Origin: Synechococcus sp. UW140
GTDB lineage: Bacteria; Cyanobacteriota; Cyanobacteriia; PCC-6307; Cyanobiaceae
Assembly: GCA_945875915.1 (NCBI GenBank)
Contig: CAMCMT010000026.1
Coordinates: forward strand, 1 to 36,180
Reading direction: 5' to 3'
Length of the DNA: 36,180 nucleotides
Both the position numbers and the translations under genes were made by a program. The notes under the pieces were generated by a model, which did not search any database, had not been told where the DNA came from, and was given only the letters and a program-made list of their open reading frames with translations. Below, in pieces: positions 27,056 through 34,818 of this stretch (within the stretch, counting starts at the first letter, position 1; each line of letters begins with the position of its first letter).

Positions 27056-27877
27056 TTAGTCGCCAAACAGCAGCTGGGTGAGCACCACATCCACCAGGGA
27101 CACGCTCACCAGGATCATCACCACGGCGCCGGTGGTGCTGCTGCCCACTTCCTTGGGGCCGCCCCGGGTGGTGAGCCCCCAGCCGCAGGCGATCACGGCG
27201 ATGATCAAGCCGAACACCACTGCCTTGATCAGCATTGAGGGCAGGTCGGAGGGCTCCAGCCAGGTGCGCACCGAATTCCAGAACACCGAAGGCGGAATCG
27301 CATAGAGGGCGGTGCTGCTCAGCTGGCCCGACCACACGGCCACGGCGAAAAAGAGCAGGCATTGCACCGGCGCCATCACCACCATCGCCACCACCCGGGG
27401 CACCACCAGGTATTCGACCGGGTCGGTGCGCAGCATCGTGATCGCGTCAATCTGCTCGGTGACCTTCATGGTGCCCAGCTGGGCGGCGTAGGCCGTGGCC
27501 ACCTTGCCGGTGATCAGCGTGGCGGTGAGGATCGGCGCGATTTCGCGGGCCAGACCGATGGCCAAGATGCCGCCCACGGTGGAGCCGGCCCCCTGTTTCA
27601 CCAATTCGGCTGCCACCTGGATGTTGAACACGGTGCCGGAGGCCAGGCCCGTGATCACCACGATCAAGATGCTGCCGGGGCCCGCCTCAAACAGCTGCTC
27701 CAGCAAGTCATTGGGACTGATCCGGCCCCGGGCGATCGCGGCGAGGGCTTGGCCGCCGATCATCAGGCTGCTCCCCAGCCGCCTGAGCCAGCGGGGCCGC
27801 AGCCAGCGGGGCAGCCGGGTGGGTCGGCTGGCTGGCTGCTTGGCCAAGCGGCTCGAGCTGGAGGATTCGGGGGGCAT
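27056..27877 (-). CDS. mlaE: MlaE/TGD1-family ABC lipid permease
   Basis: This permease subunit belongs to the phospholipid-trafficking ABC family (bacterial MlaE, plastid TGD1). Conserved elements are VITGLASGTVFNIQVAAELV, ILAIGLAREIAPILTATLI, GKVATAYAAQLGTMKVTEQI and DAITMLRTDPVEYLVVPR, followed by five hydrophobic helices. The 273 residues fit. The N-terminal 30 residues are basic and Ser-rich. The ATPase and substrate-binding partners are not in the window. It follows the MFS gene by 12 nt and precedes DUF3119-DUF3086-plsY, which suggests a membrane-lipid cluster. Confidence 0.93.
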   Translation of the reverse strand: MPPESSSSSRLAKQPASRPTRLPRWLRPRWLRRLGSSLMIGGQALAAIARGRISPNDLLEQLFEAGPGSILIVVITGLASGTVFNIQVAAELVKQGAGSTVGGILAIGLAREIAPILTATLITGKVATAYAAQLGTMKVTEQIDAITMLRTDPVEYLVVPRVVAMVVMAPVQCLLFFAVAVWSGQLSSTALYAIPPSVFWNSVRTWLEPSDLPSMLIKAVVFGLIIAVIACGWGLTTRGGPKEVGSSTTGAVVMILVSVSLVDVVLTQLLFGD

Positions 27878-27889
27878 CCGTTCGGACGT

Positions 27890-29272
27890 TCAGTGGGGGG
27901 TGGGCTGGAGCGTCGGCTGCTGGCCCTTCTGGGGCCAGTGGCGCATCACCACCAGGCCCAAGATGACAAGCAGGGCCGGAAGCAGGCCCATGCAAAGGCG
28001 GATCGTGATCAGGGCGCTGGCGGGTTGGTGGCTGCCCAGGGCCTGCTCGTAGCCACTGAGGCTGAGCAGGCCGCCGTAGCCCACCATCACCACACTGATG
28101 CAGACCTTCTGGGCCAGCACCATCCAGGCGCTGTATTGGCCGGCCGGTTTCTCCGGGTCGGCATCAATCGCATCGGGCAGCAACGACCAAGGAATCAGAT
28201 AGGCGGTGGAGGCGCCGATGCCGGCGGTGGTGATCGTGGCGAGCAGGGCCACCAGCTTGGCCAGGTTGGCCCAGGAGCCGGTGGGGCCGAAGCTGGGATC
28301 CAAGGGCGGTAAGACCAGCACCGCCAGGCAGCCGGCCACCCAGAGGCCACTGCCCAGGCGCAGGGCGACCAGGCGGCCGCGGCGCTGGGAGAGGCGGTTC
28401 CAGAGCCAGAGCCCCAGCAAGGTGCTGACGAGGAACGGCAGCAGGATCCAGCGGCTCCAGCCCTCCGGCACCTGCAGCACCATGGGCAGATAAAAGAGGG
28501 CCACGGCCTGCATCAGTTGCAGGGCACACCAGAGCAGCAGGTAAAGCCCCAGCACCCGCACGAAGCGGCCATTGCGGACCACCCGGCCCAGCAGCCGGCG
28601 GGTGGTGCCGGGATGGCTCACGGGGCGCTGGCAGTGGCGGGCGGAGGGCACCAGCCCCCAGCCGCAGATCAGGGTGGTAACCATGATGATCAAGCCCGAG
28701 ACCAGCCCCACGGGCAGGTAGGCGGAGGGGTCTTGCAGGTCCTTGACCAACACCCCCGCCAGCACCGAGGCCACCAGGGTGGCGAGGATCGAGCCGGTGA
28801 AGCGGGCCGTGTTGAGCTTGGTGCGCAGGGGCACATCGGTGGTCAGTTCGGCGGCTAGGGCCGAATAGGGCAGGTTGACGCAGGTGTACAGGCTGTTGGC
28901 GACAACAGAAATCAGCACGAAAATCCAAAATTTCACCCAGCCATCGGACCAGGGCGGCAGCCACCACATCGCCGCCATGGCAAAGCCCAGGGGCAGGGCA
29001 CTCCAAACGATCCAGGGCAGGCGCGGCCCCCAGCGGGGGCTGTTGGTTTTGTCACTCAACCAGCCGACGAAGGGATCGTTGATCGCATCCCAGAGGCGCC
29101 CGCAGCCGTAGGCCAGGCCCGCCTGCCAGGGCGGTAGCCCTGCGGCTGTGTAAAACAGCATTAGATAAAAGCCGATCAGGGCCGCGCCCATGCCGGTGCC
29201 CACATCGCCCATGCCATAGGACCAGAGCAACCGGGCCCGGGCGCCCCCCCGCAGGTCGGCCGCATCGGTCAC
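27890..29272 (-). CDS. MFS transporter of the glycoside-pentoside-hexuronide:cation symporter family
   Basis: A twelve-helix MFS_2-type symporter. The diagnostic N-terminal region WSYGMGDVGTGMGAALIGFY, then GRLWDAINDPFVGWLSDKTN and SPRWGPRLPWIVWSALPLGF, is the GPH signature with the Asp residues used for cation coupling. A further motif is VNLPYSALAAELTTDVPLRT. Substrate is probably a sugar or glycoside, not specified. The start is unsure: the frame is open to an ATG at 29491, but the first 73 residues are low-complexity. A GTG at 29272 gives a normal 460-residue protein. The longer start would lie only 27 nt from the divergent tRNA-Gly. Confidence 0.88.
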   Translation of the reverse strand: MTDAADLRGGARARLLWSYGMGDVGTGMGAALIGFYLMLFYTAAGLPPWQAGLAYGCGRLWDAINDPFVGWLSDKTNSPRWGPRLPWIVWSALPLGFAMAAMWWLPPWSDGWVKFWIFVLISVVANSLYTCVNLPYSALAAELTTDVPLRTKLNTARFTGSILATLVASVLAGVLVKDLQDPSAYLPVGLVSGLIIMVTTLICGWGLVPSARHCQRPVSHPGTTRRLLGRVVRNGRFVRVLGLYLLLWCALQLMQAVALFYLPMVLQVPEGWSRWILLPFLVSTLLGLWLWNRLSQRRGRLVALRLGSGLWVAGCLAVLVLPPLDPSFGPTGSWANLAKLVALLATITTAGIGASTAYLIPWSLLPDAIDADPEKPAGQYSAWMVLAQKVCISVVMVGYGGLLSLSGYEQALGSHQPASALITIRLCMGLLPALLVILGLVVMRHWPQKGQQPTLQPTPH

Positions 29273-29518
29273 GGGGGGATCGGAACCAGGGGCCGATCGA
29301 TTCGCCGTGTCAGGGCCAGCCCCCTGCTCCGCCCCGGCCGAACCGTGGTTGGCCGCGGTCTGAGCCCCTTCGCAGCTTGAGTCGTTGCCCCCGTCCCTGT
29401 CTGCGGCCAAAGCTGCCTGTCCTGACGCAGGCCATAATGCTGCAGCTGGCCAGGTCCCAGATCCACCCCGCTGGGCGGACCCTGGAATCACATGGCAGTC
29501 CAGTACATGGGTACTGAT

Positions 29519-29589
<71 letters not shown>

Positions 29590-29692
29590 TCCTTTTCGCA
29601 ATAAGGGTTTTTAGCTCAAAGCCCTTGCTGCAACTGGCGTTAGGGCTGCCAGCCTATGCCAAGGTCTGTTTGCCCGTGCCAGGCTGTGAGGC

Positions 29693-29716
29693 CAAACATC
29701 TCACCAAACATCTCAC
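29693..29716 (+). repeat. Perfect 12-bp tandem repeat abutting the integrase start
   Basis: CAAACATCTCAC occurs twice in tandem and ends at the base before the integrase ATG (29717). It could be an arm-type integrase site, an operator, or slippage; nothing distinguishes these. Confidence 0.6.
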
Positions 29717-31072
29717 ATGGTTTCGGCCCGTGATTGGGAGGACACGATTAGGGCTGTGGTGTCTCATGCCCTGTCTCAGCGGGGCTGCAGCAGGGGCTGG
29801 ACCGTTCTGAATCACCGAGGTCATGCGCGTCTGAACATCGCTGCTGGGGCTGGTCGCGGTAGGCGCCGTCAGGTGCTGCTGCCAACTCCATGGCAATGCG
29901 ATCACATCGACCAGATTCGAGATGCTGTAGTTCAGGTCTACGAGGAGTTTCAGAAGGGCATCGAACCTGATGCTTGTGTCGCTCGAATGCCCCGATTTGA
30001 TCAGCAAAGGGGCAATGGAGGCACTGTTGACGCTTATGCCAGCTTGTCCCCGGGCCATGGCGGCCGTCCTGTCCAGAAGGGGATGGTGGTTGGTGTTGCC
30101 CTCGGAGACTGGGAAGAGCTGATTGCGGCCTTTCGGGAGCACAAGCTGATTAGCGGCGAGATCAAGCCGTCGACTTGGCATCGGGTCTACCGGCACCACA
30201 TGAATCATGTGATCGATGCCATCACCGCCCCGCATCCGCCGCAGAACGCCAAGCAGCTGCTCGAGATTTTAGCGCGGATCTGGGCAGAGAAGCCTGGAGG
30301 TCGCACTAGACAAATCCAAATCCAGACAACGGCTGCCCTGCTCCGTTGGGCTGTGGGGGAGCGGCGGCTTGGTGAGGACTGGGAGCCGCCGCAAGATCTG
30401 GCGGTGTTCGTGGGACGGTCCCGTGCCGCCAAAGCCATCACGACCCCTCTAGACGTTGAGCACATTTTGGCGATTGTGCAAGCCATCCCGGATGACCGGT
30501 GGCGTTTTGCCTTTCAGCTGATGGCGGCCTACGGGCTCCGTCCTGAGGAGCTTCAGCACCTGCAGATCCGCCAAGGCCGGCTCTGGTGCATGTATGAAAA
30601 GATTGCCTCTCGGGGCAAAACCAAACCCCGTGCGCTGCGGCCACTGCCCTGCGATAACTGGGTAGACGGATGGGGCCTTGAGGAACGCTTCCCTACCCAG
30701 GCGCTACCGCCTATGCAGCCAGGCCTGGGTGGTGGCTATGTGGGCCATTACCTCATGAACCGACCGCTCTGGAAGCAGCTCCGTCGTGAGTACGAGGCTA
30801 AGGGTGAGAAGCTCGTGCCTTACTCCTGCCGGCACGGCTATGCCCACCGGGCCCATGTGATTTGCGATCTCCCCCCCAAGGTGGTGGCCGCGGCGATGGG
30901 CCACAGCGTTCAGACCCATTTGGCGGCCTACAGCCGCTGGTGCGGCGATGATGTTGTGGATGACGCCTTTGCTAATTCAAAGGCGCGACTTGCAGTTGAA
31001 TACGACCTATGCCATGCCGATGCTATTGATCCTTTCCAAAAGGCTATTGCGGTCACTCCAGCTGCAATTTAA
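29717..31072 (+). CDS. int: Tyrosine recombinase / integrase
   Basis: The 451-residue protein has an N-terminal arm region (1-150), a SAM-like core-binding domain (about 150-240) and a catalytic domain. Catalytic residues are visible: Arg275 in AAYGLRPEEL, then PYSCRHGYAHR with Arg372, His396 in AAMGHS and nucleophile Tyr405 in HLAAYSRW. The usual His of the HxxR box is Tyr369 here. An in-frame TGA at 29687 excludes an earlier start, so the ATG at 29717 is the first available. GC is host-like, unlike the cargo downstream. It is co-directional with and next to tRNA-Gly, its probable target. Confidence 0.9.
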   Translation: MVSARDWEDTIRAVVSHALSQRGCSRGWTVLNHRGHARLNIAAGAGRGRRRQVLLPTPWQCDHIDQIRDAVVQVYEEFQKGIEPDACVARMPRFDQQRGNGGTVDAYASLSPGHGGRPVQKGMVVGVALGDWEELIAAFREHKLISGEIKPSTWHRVYRHHMNHVIDAITAPHPPQNAKQLLEILARIWAEKPGGRTRQIQIQTTAALLRWAVGERRLGEDWEPPQDLAVFVGRSRAAKAITTPLDVEHILAIVQAIPDDRWRFAFQLMAAYGLRPEELQHLQIRQGRLWCMYEKIASRGKTKPRALRPLPCDNWVDGWGLEERFPTQALPPMQPGLGGGYVGHYLMNRPLWKQLRREYEAKGEKLVPYSCRHGYAHRAHVICDLPPKVVAAAMGHSVQTHLAAYSRWCGDDVVDDAFANSKARLAVEYDLCHADAIDPFQKAIAVTPAAI

Positions 31073-31224
31073 ACGCTATTTAACTTATTGAGCTGCTGGG
31101 CGTAAACGATGCGGAGCAATGCTTCCCGTTTTTGATTTGCAGAATATGTATACTTGCGCATGCCTGGTTTTCCTCGACTACTCATTGGCAGCATTCGTAT
31201 TACGACTTGATAGAGTAAGGACAT
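31069..31224 (-). CDS. Small basic ORF convergent with the integrase
   Basis: This 51-codon ORF reads MSLLYQVVIRMLPMSSRGKP at its start and continues MRKYTYSANQKREALLRIVY, a basic helical stretch. Its stop overlaps the integrase stop on the opposite strand. An AAGGG lies 8 nt before the ATG at 31224. A shorter start at MRKYTYS has GAGG about 10 nt before it. Small basic proteins beside integrases are often excisionases or regulators, but no family is recognised here. Confidence 0.3.
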   Translation of the reverse strand: MSLLYQVVIRMLPMSSRGKPGMRKYTYSANQKREALLRIVYAQQLNKLNSV

Positions 31225-31363
31225 AGATTCAGCCCTTGATGGCCCGGATCTATGTGCGCCTATCGCGACTGCCAGGTGAATATATAAGACAAAATAATTT
31301 TAGAGTGAAATCGACTTGCCATGATCTTATTTGACTCTTCCCGAGCAAGGGGCTATTTCAGCC

Positions 31364-31891
31364 ATGAGCCGCGCTAGCGCCAACCCTGATCAAGATGATC
31401 CTCTCAAGGCACTATTTCTGAAGCATGGATGGAGACAGAGCTCAAGCTCGCCCAGCTCTTTTTGCCGCTCACATGAAGTTGGTGACTATCTCTGGACCGA
31501 AGAAGTTGATATTTCCAGCGGGCAAAGACTAAGCTATATTTCACAAATTAAGGCCAAGCGATCATCTCTTGATAGAGCTCTTGGTAAAGCTGCCTCACGG
31601 TATGCGCGTGTTGCAGGGGAGATATTCGCCGCCAATATTCCTTTTAAACGTACCGGCATAGGGAAGCTAAATGCTTATCGCCAGGGAGAAGCCTTTGCAA
31701 AAAGCGTGAGCTCGCACCTGAGCACAGATGTTGTTGGAGATGAAAAGATATTTCTTTTAATCCACAAATCACCTGACTCCCTGGAAGCCGTTGCATTGGC
31801 CAATACGACTGAAGAGGCTTGGATTCATGTCAACACAATGCTAATGCTATCCGGCTTATCAGAGGAGAGTTCGATATTCAAAAATGAGTAA
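31364..31891 (+). CDS. Hypothetical island protein, 175 residues
   Basis: I do not recognise this protein. From the ATG at 31364 it reads MSRASANPDQDDPLKALFLK. A TTG at 31331 would add 11 residues. It looks soluble with mixed alpha/beta character and a central basic segment (QIKAKRSSLDRALGKAASRY). There are no membrane segments, nucleotide-binding loops or Cys/His metal clusters. Base composition is AT-richer than the integrase. It is followed by a decayed stretch and then the GTPase operon, so a functional link is not evident. Confidence 0.6.
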   Translation: MSRASANPDQDDPLKALFLKHGWRQSSSSPSSFCRSHEVGDYLWTEEVDISSGQRLSYISQIKAKRSSLDRALGKAASRYARVAGEIFAANIPFKRTGIGKLNAYRQGEAFAKSVSSHLSTDVVGDEKIFLLIHKSPDSLEAVALANTTEEAWIHVNTMLMLSGLSEESSIFKNE

Positions 31892-32551
31892 GACGTGATG
31901 CTTCATTGGCCATCGGTCCTGGATTCTTCTCAGATGGTAGTCGCTTCTTTGCATGTCATCCTGCTAATGATGCGATGAATGCCTTGCTTGAATATGCACT
32001 GTATTGCTAGGTGTATATTTATGGGCGACTTTGTTGTCAGCGGTTAATCTTAGCCTCTACGTTATCGATTCATATTGCAGGGGCCCCATGTTTAATGCGT
32101 ACAGCGGACCAAGTGCGGTCAAGTGATTTCAGGGTTACTTCATTCCTAGCAAATGCAGTTGCCGAAGGTTTTCGGGAACCATACTCAGCCCTACGGAGAC
32201 CTCTGCAGTCCTTGCTATAGTCCGCTCACGGGTAGCCAATGCTGGCAAATACCATCCCTTGCCAACTTGACAAATTTCTAACATTTGAAAATGTCAGGCC
32301 GTAAAGGCTTCACCAGCAATTCCCTATAGCAATATCAATTGATAGTTGGCAATGTTCCGACTAAAAGTGGTGCCAAGGCGTTTTTGACTGGATTGAAAAA
32401 TGTGCAGATGAGCTAAATCCATACTACGACCATCCGAGGGTAAGTCTATGTGGGGAAGCGTGGATGAGCATTCACTGTTCTCCTTGCGCTACCACCCTTG
32501 AAGAATGCTAGATTTAGTTTATTGAGCCCTTGCTAAGCAAGCACAAAGCAC
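31892..32551 (+). other. Degenerate stretch with protein-like fragments before the GTPase gene
   Basis: No intact gene is supported. Several stop-bounded fragments in differing frames look like real protein. One is IGPGFFSDGSRFF through NALLEYALYC at about 31906-32010, directly followed in the same frame by a 69-codon frame to 32220. Another is LSPTETSAVLAIVRSRVANA near 32180-32250. The third is the 48-codon fragment at 32365-32511, listed separately. The promoter of the GTPase operon should lie near its right end. Confidence 0.4.
32365..32511 (+). pseudogene. C-terminal remnant of an unidentified protein
   Basis: After a TAA at 32362 the frame reads KWCQGVFDWIEKCADELNPY and continues DHPRVSLCGEAWMSIHCSPC to a TAG at 32509-32511. 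It has no plausible start codon near its beginning but a protein-like composition with four Cys. It ends 40 nt before the GTPase gene. It is probably the tail of a decayed gene; the family is not recognised. Confidence 0.35.
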
Positions 32552-33541
32552 ATGCCGCAATCCACAACAGAGTTCAATGTTCTGATGCTCGGTTCGCGAG
32601 GGGCTGGCAAGACAACATTGCTAGCAGTGATGTGGGAGCAACTGGGAAAAGCCATAAGTGCTCAAAAGGGATACTTCAAATATGCGCATGAAGCTTCTAT
32701 GTACTTTGGGCATGCTCTCGGCGAGCTTCGACGGATGTACGACGCACCTGGAATCAATGTTAGTCCGGGAATCAGCGGAACCAATAATCCGAAGAATCTG
32801 TCGATTGATCTGCATACGGCAAATCACGCTCTCGCCCATCTACGTCTCAATTTCTGGGATTATCCTGGAGGTCTGCTGAGTCCCGAACAAGCTACAGGAC
32901 CCGAGGCAGCAGTATTACAGCAACAGCTGGCGAATGCCCACTACTTTTTTGTCGTAGTTGATGCGCCGGCACTTCTAGAGCATGATGGCATGTTTCATGC
33001 CATCAGAAATTATCCATACCCCATACAACTCTTTCTGCATGATCGATTGAGATCAAGTTCGCATGGAGCTCGAATTCTTTTCGTGGTAACAAAGTGTGAA
33101 AAGTATATTCGTGAGGGTAGGACGTCCGAGATCTGTGATGCTGTAAAAAGGGGATATGATAATCTTTTATCAGATATTGCAGGTAATCCAAGGAGCTCTG
33201 CTGATATCTGCTTGGTTCAAACCCTCGGCACAGTGGTGCTGGATAAACTTGAAATAGCGGAAACTTCAAATGGTGATAAGTTTCCTCGCTACTATTTTAA
33301 GAAAGTATCCCAGAATGCTGTGCACTCACCGCAGAATACAAGTCTTCCCCTAAAACTAATGCTTGACAAAGCCATTCATGAAAGCATCGACAGACGAAGG
33401 GCCTCGTATGATGGATTAAACTGGCTAAGGGACGCTCTTGGCCGAGATGATGAACTAAGGGACCTCTTGATTCATATGCGAGACTTGTCTAATAGAGCAA
33501 GTGATCAATCACTACATCTCTCACTCCAGGCCGGGCAATGA
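32552..33541 (+). CDS. TRAFAC-like GTPase of a putative conflict system
   Basis: The 329-residue protein has a clear P-loop VLMLGSRGAGKTTLLAVMW (G1 GSRGAGKTT at 14-22). A G3-type motif NFWDYPGG (DxPGG at 103-107) is followed by a hydrophobic strand YFFVVVDAPALLE. G4-like ILFVVTKCEKY has TKCE at 180-183 in place of NKxD. This set fits the GTPases found in the NTP-dependent conflict systems catalogued by Aravind and co-workers (double-GTPase/GTPase-associated-protein loci). Assignment to that exact family is inference. The stop overlaps the next gene's ATG (ATGA), so the two are translationally coupled. AT-rich codon use marks it as acquired. Confidence 0.75.
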   Translation: MPQSTTEFNVLMLGSRGAGKTTLLAVMWEQLGKAISAQKGYFKYAHEASMYFGHALGELRRMYDAPGINVSPGISGTNNPKNLSIDLHTANHALAHLRLNFWDYPGGLLSPEQATGPEAAVLQQQLANAHYFFVVVDAPALLEHDGMFHAIRNYPYPIQLFLHDRLRSSSHGARILFVVTKCEKYIREGRTSEICDAVKRGYDNLLSDIAGNPRSSADICLVQTLGTVVLDKLEIAETSNGDKFPRYYFKKVSQNAVHSPQNTSLPLKLMLDKAIHESIDRRRASYDGLNWLRDALGRDDELRDLLIHMRDLSNRASDQSLHLSLQAGQ

Positions 33542-34635
33542 AATCAGTTTATATCAATACAGCATCAGTTTTCTCTAGTGATTACAAGAGCTATGGATTT
33601 TTCAAAACCGGTTCGAGCTGGGATTCTTGTCCACTAAGCCTTACGCAAGTCCTTAATAAGCAAAATCCCAATGTTCCGCACTTTTTGGGGCAGTTAAGCA
33701 ATTTGGGCGAGAGGAAAAGGATATGCACTCTCTGGATTTCAAAGTCTGAGCAGTTAAATAAATTTATTGTATCTTGTTCATTGACTGGGTTGGAGTCTAG
33801 CAAGAGAGCGGACTTTTCAGGTAGAATAATTTATGATTCAATTAATGTCACCTACTCATCGCGGGATGAACAGGATGGCTCAAGGGAATCCCCCGACGAT
33901 GTATTGGCCATTGCGGCTAAGCTTGCAATGTCAGCTGTTGATTTCAGTTGGAATCTTGACGACTATGCTGATCTAAAGAGTTTTGAGGCAGATGAATTCC
34001 CATTCATTGATATTTCTTCAATGTATAGAGGTATTGCAGCTGCTAATCCGATGACTGAAAAATACGCTTTCAGCAAGCCACAAGGACTTAACCCAGTACA
34101 TGAGATACGGAGTCTAGCAAAGTCTCTTGGGCTTAGACTCATAATTGCTGAAGAGTTAGTAGACGAAAAAATCAACAAAGAAGCTAGCGTGTCTGCTGAA
34201 TCAAGGGCGAGCGCTTTGCCTAAAAATCAAAATGTGATCGAAGAGTTCGTTGAGGATTTAGAAGGGCGCCTAGAAAGTGTTGTGGGTGAACGAAGGTTTA
34301 AAGAGATAAGATGCCTAGCTCCTATTAGGTGGCTTAGAAATTCGGCTCTAAATGTGTTTCCCAAAGACTTGCCAAAGCCTGGAGAAGTCCAAGCCAAAAA
34401 ATCTAGCGCTAAGAATTTTGAGTCATCATTGCCAAATTATGTTGATCTTGTTTATCAGTCAACGACCAATGTCAAGGCAATGGCATCGCTAATTACGGGT
34501 ATAGGGAAAATAGTGGAAGCATTTGATTCGGTCACTATCTTGTTATCCGTTGGCAAAAATAATCGTGCGACAGAGGCGGCCCAGAAAAGTCACCACAACC
34601 TCCCTGTTCCATTGATTATTATAAGTTTCGAGTGA
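33538..34635 (+). CDS. Unrecognised partner of the GTPase
   Basis: I do not recognise this 365-residue protein. It starts MKSVYINTASVFSSDYKSYG, a beta-rich N-terminal part of about 115 residues. A segment PDDVLAIAAKLAMSAVDFSW and acidic stretches follow. Residues about 215-270 are charged and helical (VIEEFVEDLEGRLESVVGER). The protein ends in a hydrophobic strand VPLIIISFE. There is no membrane helix, Walker motif or nuclease signature. It overlaps the GTPase gene by 4 nt and overlaps a small GTG-started ORF by 4 nt. Coupling to the GTPase and position resemble the GTPase-associated adaptor proteins of conflict loci, but this is by analogy only. Confidence 0.65.
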   Translation: MKSVYINTASVFSSDYKSYGFFKTGSSWDSCPLSLTQVLNKQNPNVPHFLGQLSNLGERKRICTLWISKSEQLNKFIVSCSLTGLESSKRADFSGRIIYDSINVTYSSRDEQDGSRESPDDVLAIAAKLAMSAVDFSWNLDDYADLKSFEADEFPFIDISSMYRGIAAANPMTEKYAFSKPQGLNPVHEIRSLAKSLGLRLIIAEELVDEKINKEASVSAESRASALPKNQNVIEEFVEDLEGRLESVVGERRFKEIRCLAPIRWLRNSALNVFPKDLPKPGEVQAKKSSAKNFESSLPNYVDLVYQSTTNVKAMASLITGIGKIVEAFDSVTILLSVGKNNRATEAAQKSHHNLPVPLIIISFE

Positions 34636-34739
34636 TTGATTTCATTTGTGATTCGATTTTGTGTGATGCAACGCCTACGTTGGGTGCCGACTTGATAAGC
34701 CTTGAGTCTAACGTTGTGGGAATAAAGCTTTATGATTGA
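34632..34739 (+). CDS. Tiny coupled ORF downstream of the GTPase partner
   Basis: A GTG at 34632 overlaps the partner gene's TGA as GTGA and opens a 35-residue frame, MIDFICDSILCDATPTLGAD and onward to VVGIKLYD. It ends just before a second small frame in the +1 register. The 4-nt coupling is the same type as between the GTPase and its partner. It may be real or accidental; no family is recognised. Confidence 0.3.
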   Translation: MIDFICDSILCDATPTLGADLISLESNVVGIKLYD

Positions 34740-34818
34740 TGTCCGCCATCTTGTTGAATCTTTGTTGCTGCTTTGCTTGGGTCTATTGGCTATGCGAGGC
34801 CGGATGTCTTTTCTGTGA
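34732..34818 (+). CDS. Small hydrophobic ORF, possible single-helix membrane peptide
   Basis: The ATG at 34732 overlaps the end of the preceding 35-residue ORF and encodes MIDVRHLVESLLLLCLGLLA followed by MRGRMSFL (28 residues), a single hydrophobic helix with a basic end. It could be a separate peptide or, by a +1 shift at GAT-TGA, the tail of one 62-63-residue protein with the preceding ORF. It overlaps the 3' end of the opposite-strand gene. Confidence 0.3.
   Translation: MIDVRHLVESLLLLCLGLLAMRGRMSFL

Noticed and set aside
27362-28312. 316-codon plus-strand open frame rich in His, Gln and Gly
   Set aside because: It is antisense to the mlaE-like and MFS genes; the His-rich runs come from antisense reading of membrane-protein codons.
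31239-31334. 31-codon plus-strand frame MARIYVRLSRLPGEYIRQNN... resembling a recombinase N-terminus
   Set aside because: Too short, with no ribosome-binding site and no Ser-recombinase catalytic residue; the resemblance is probably chance.
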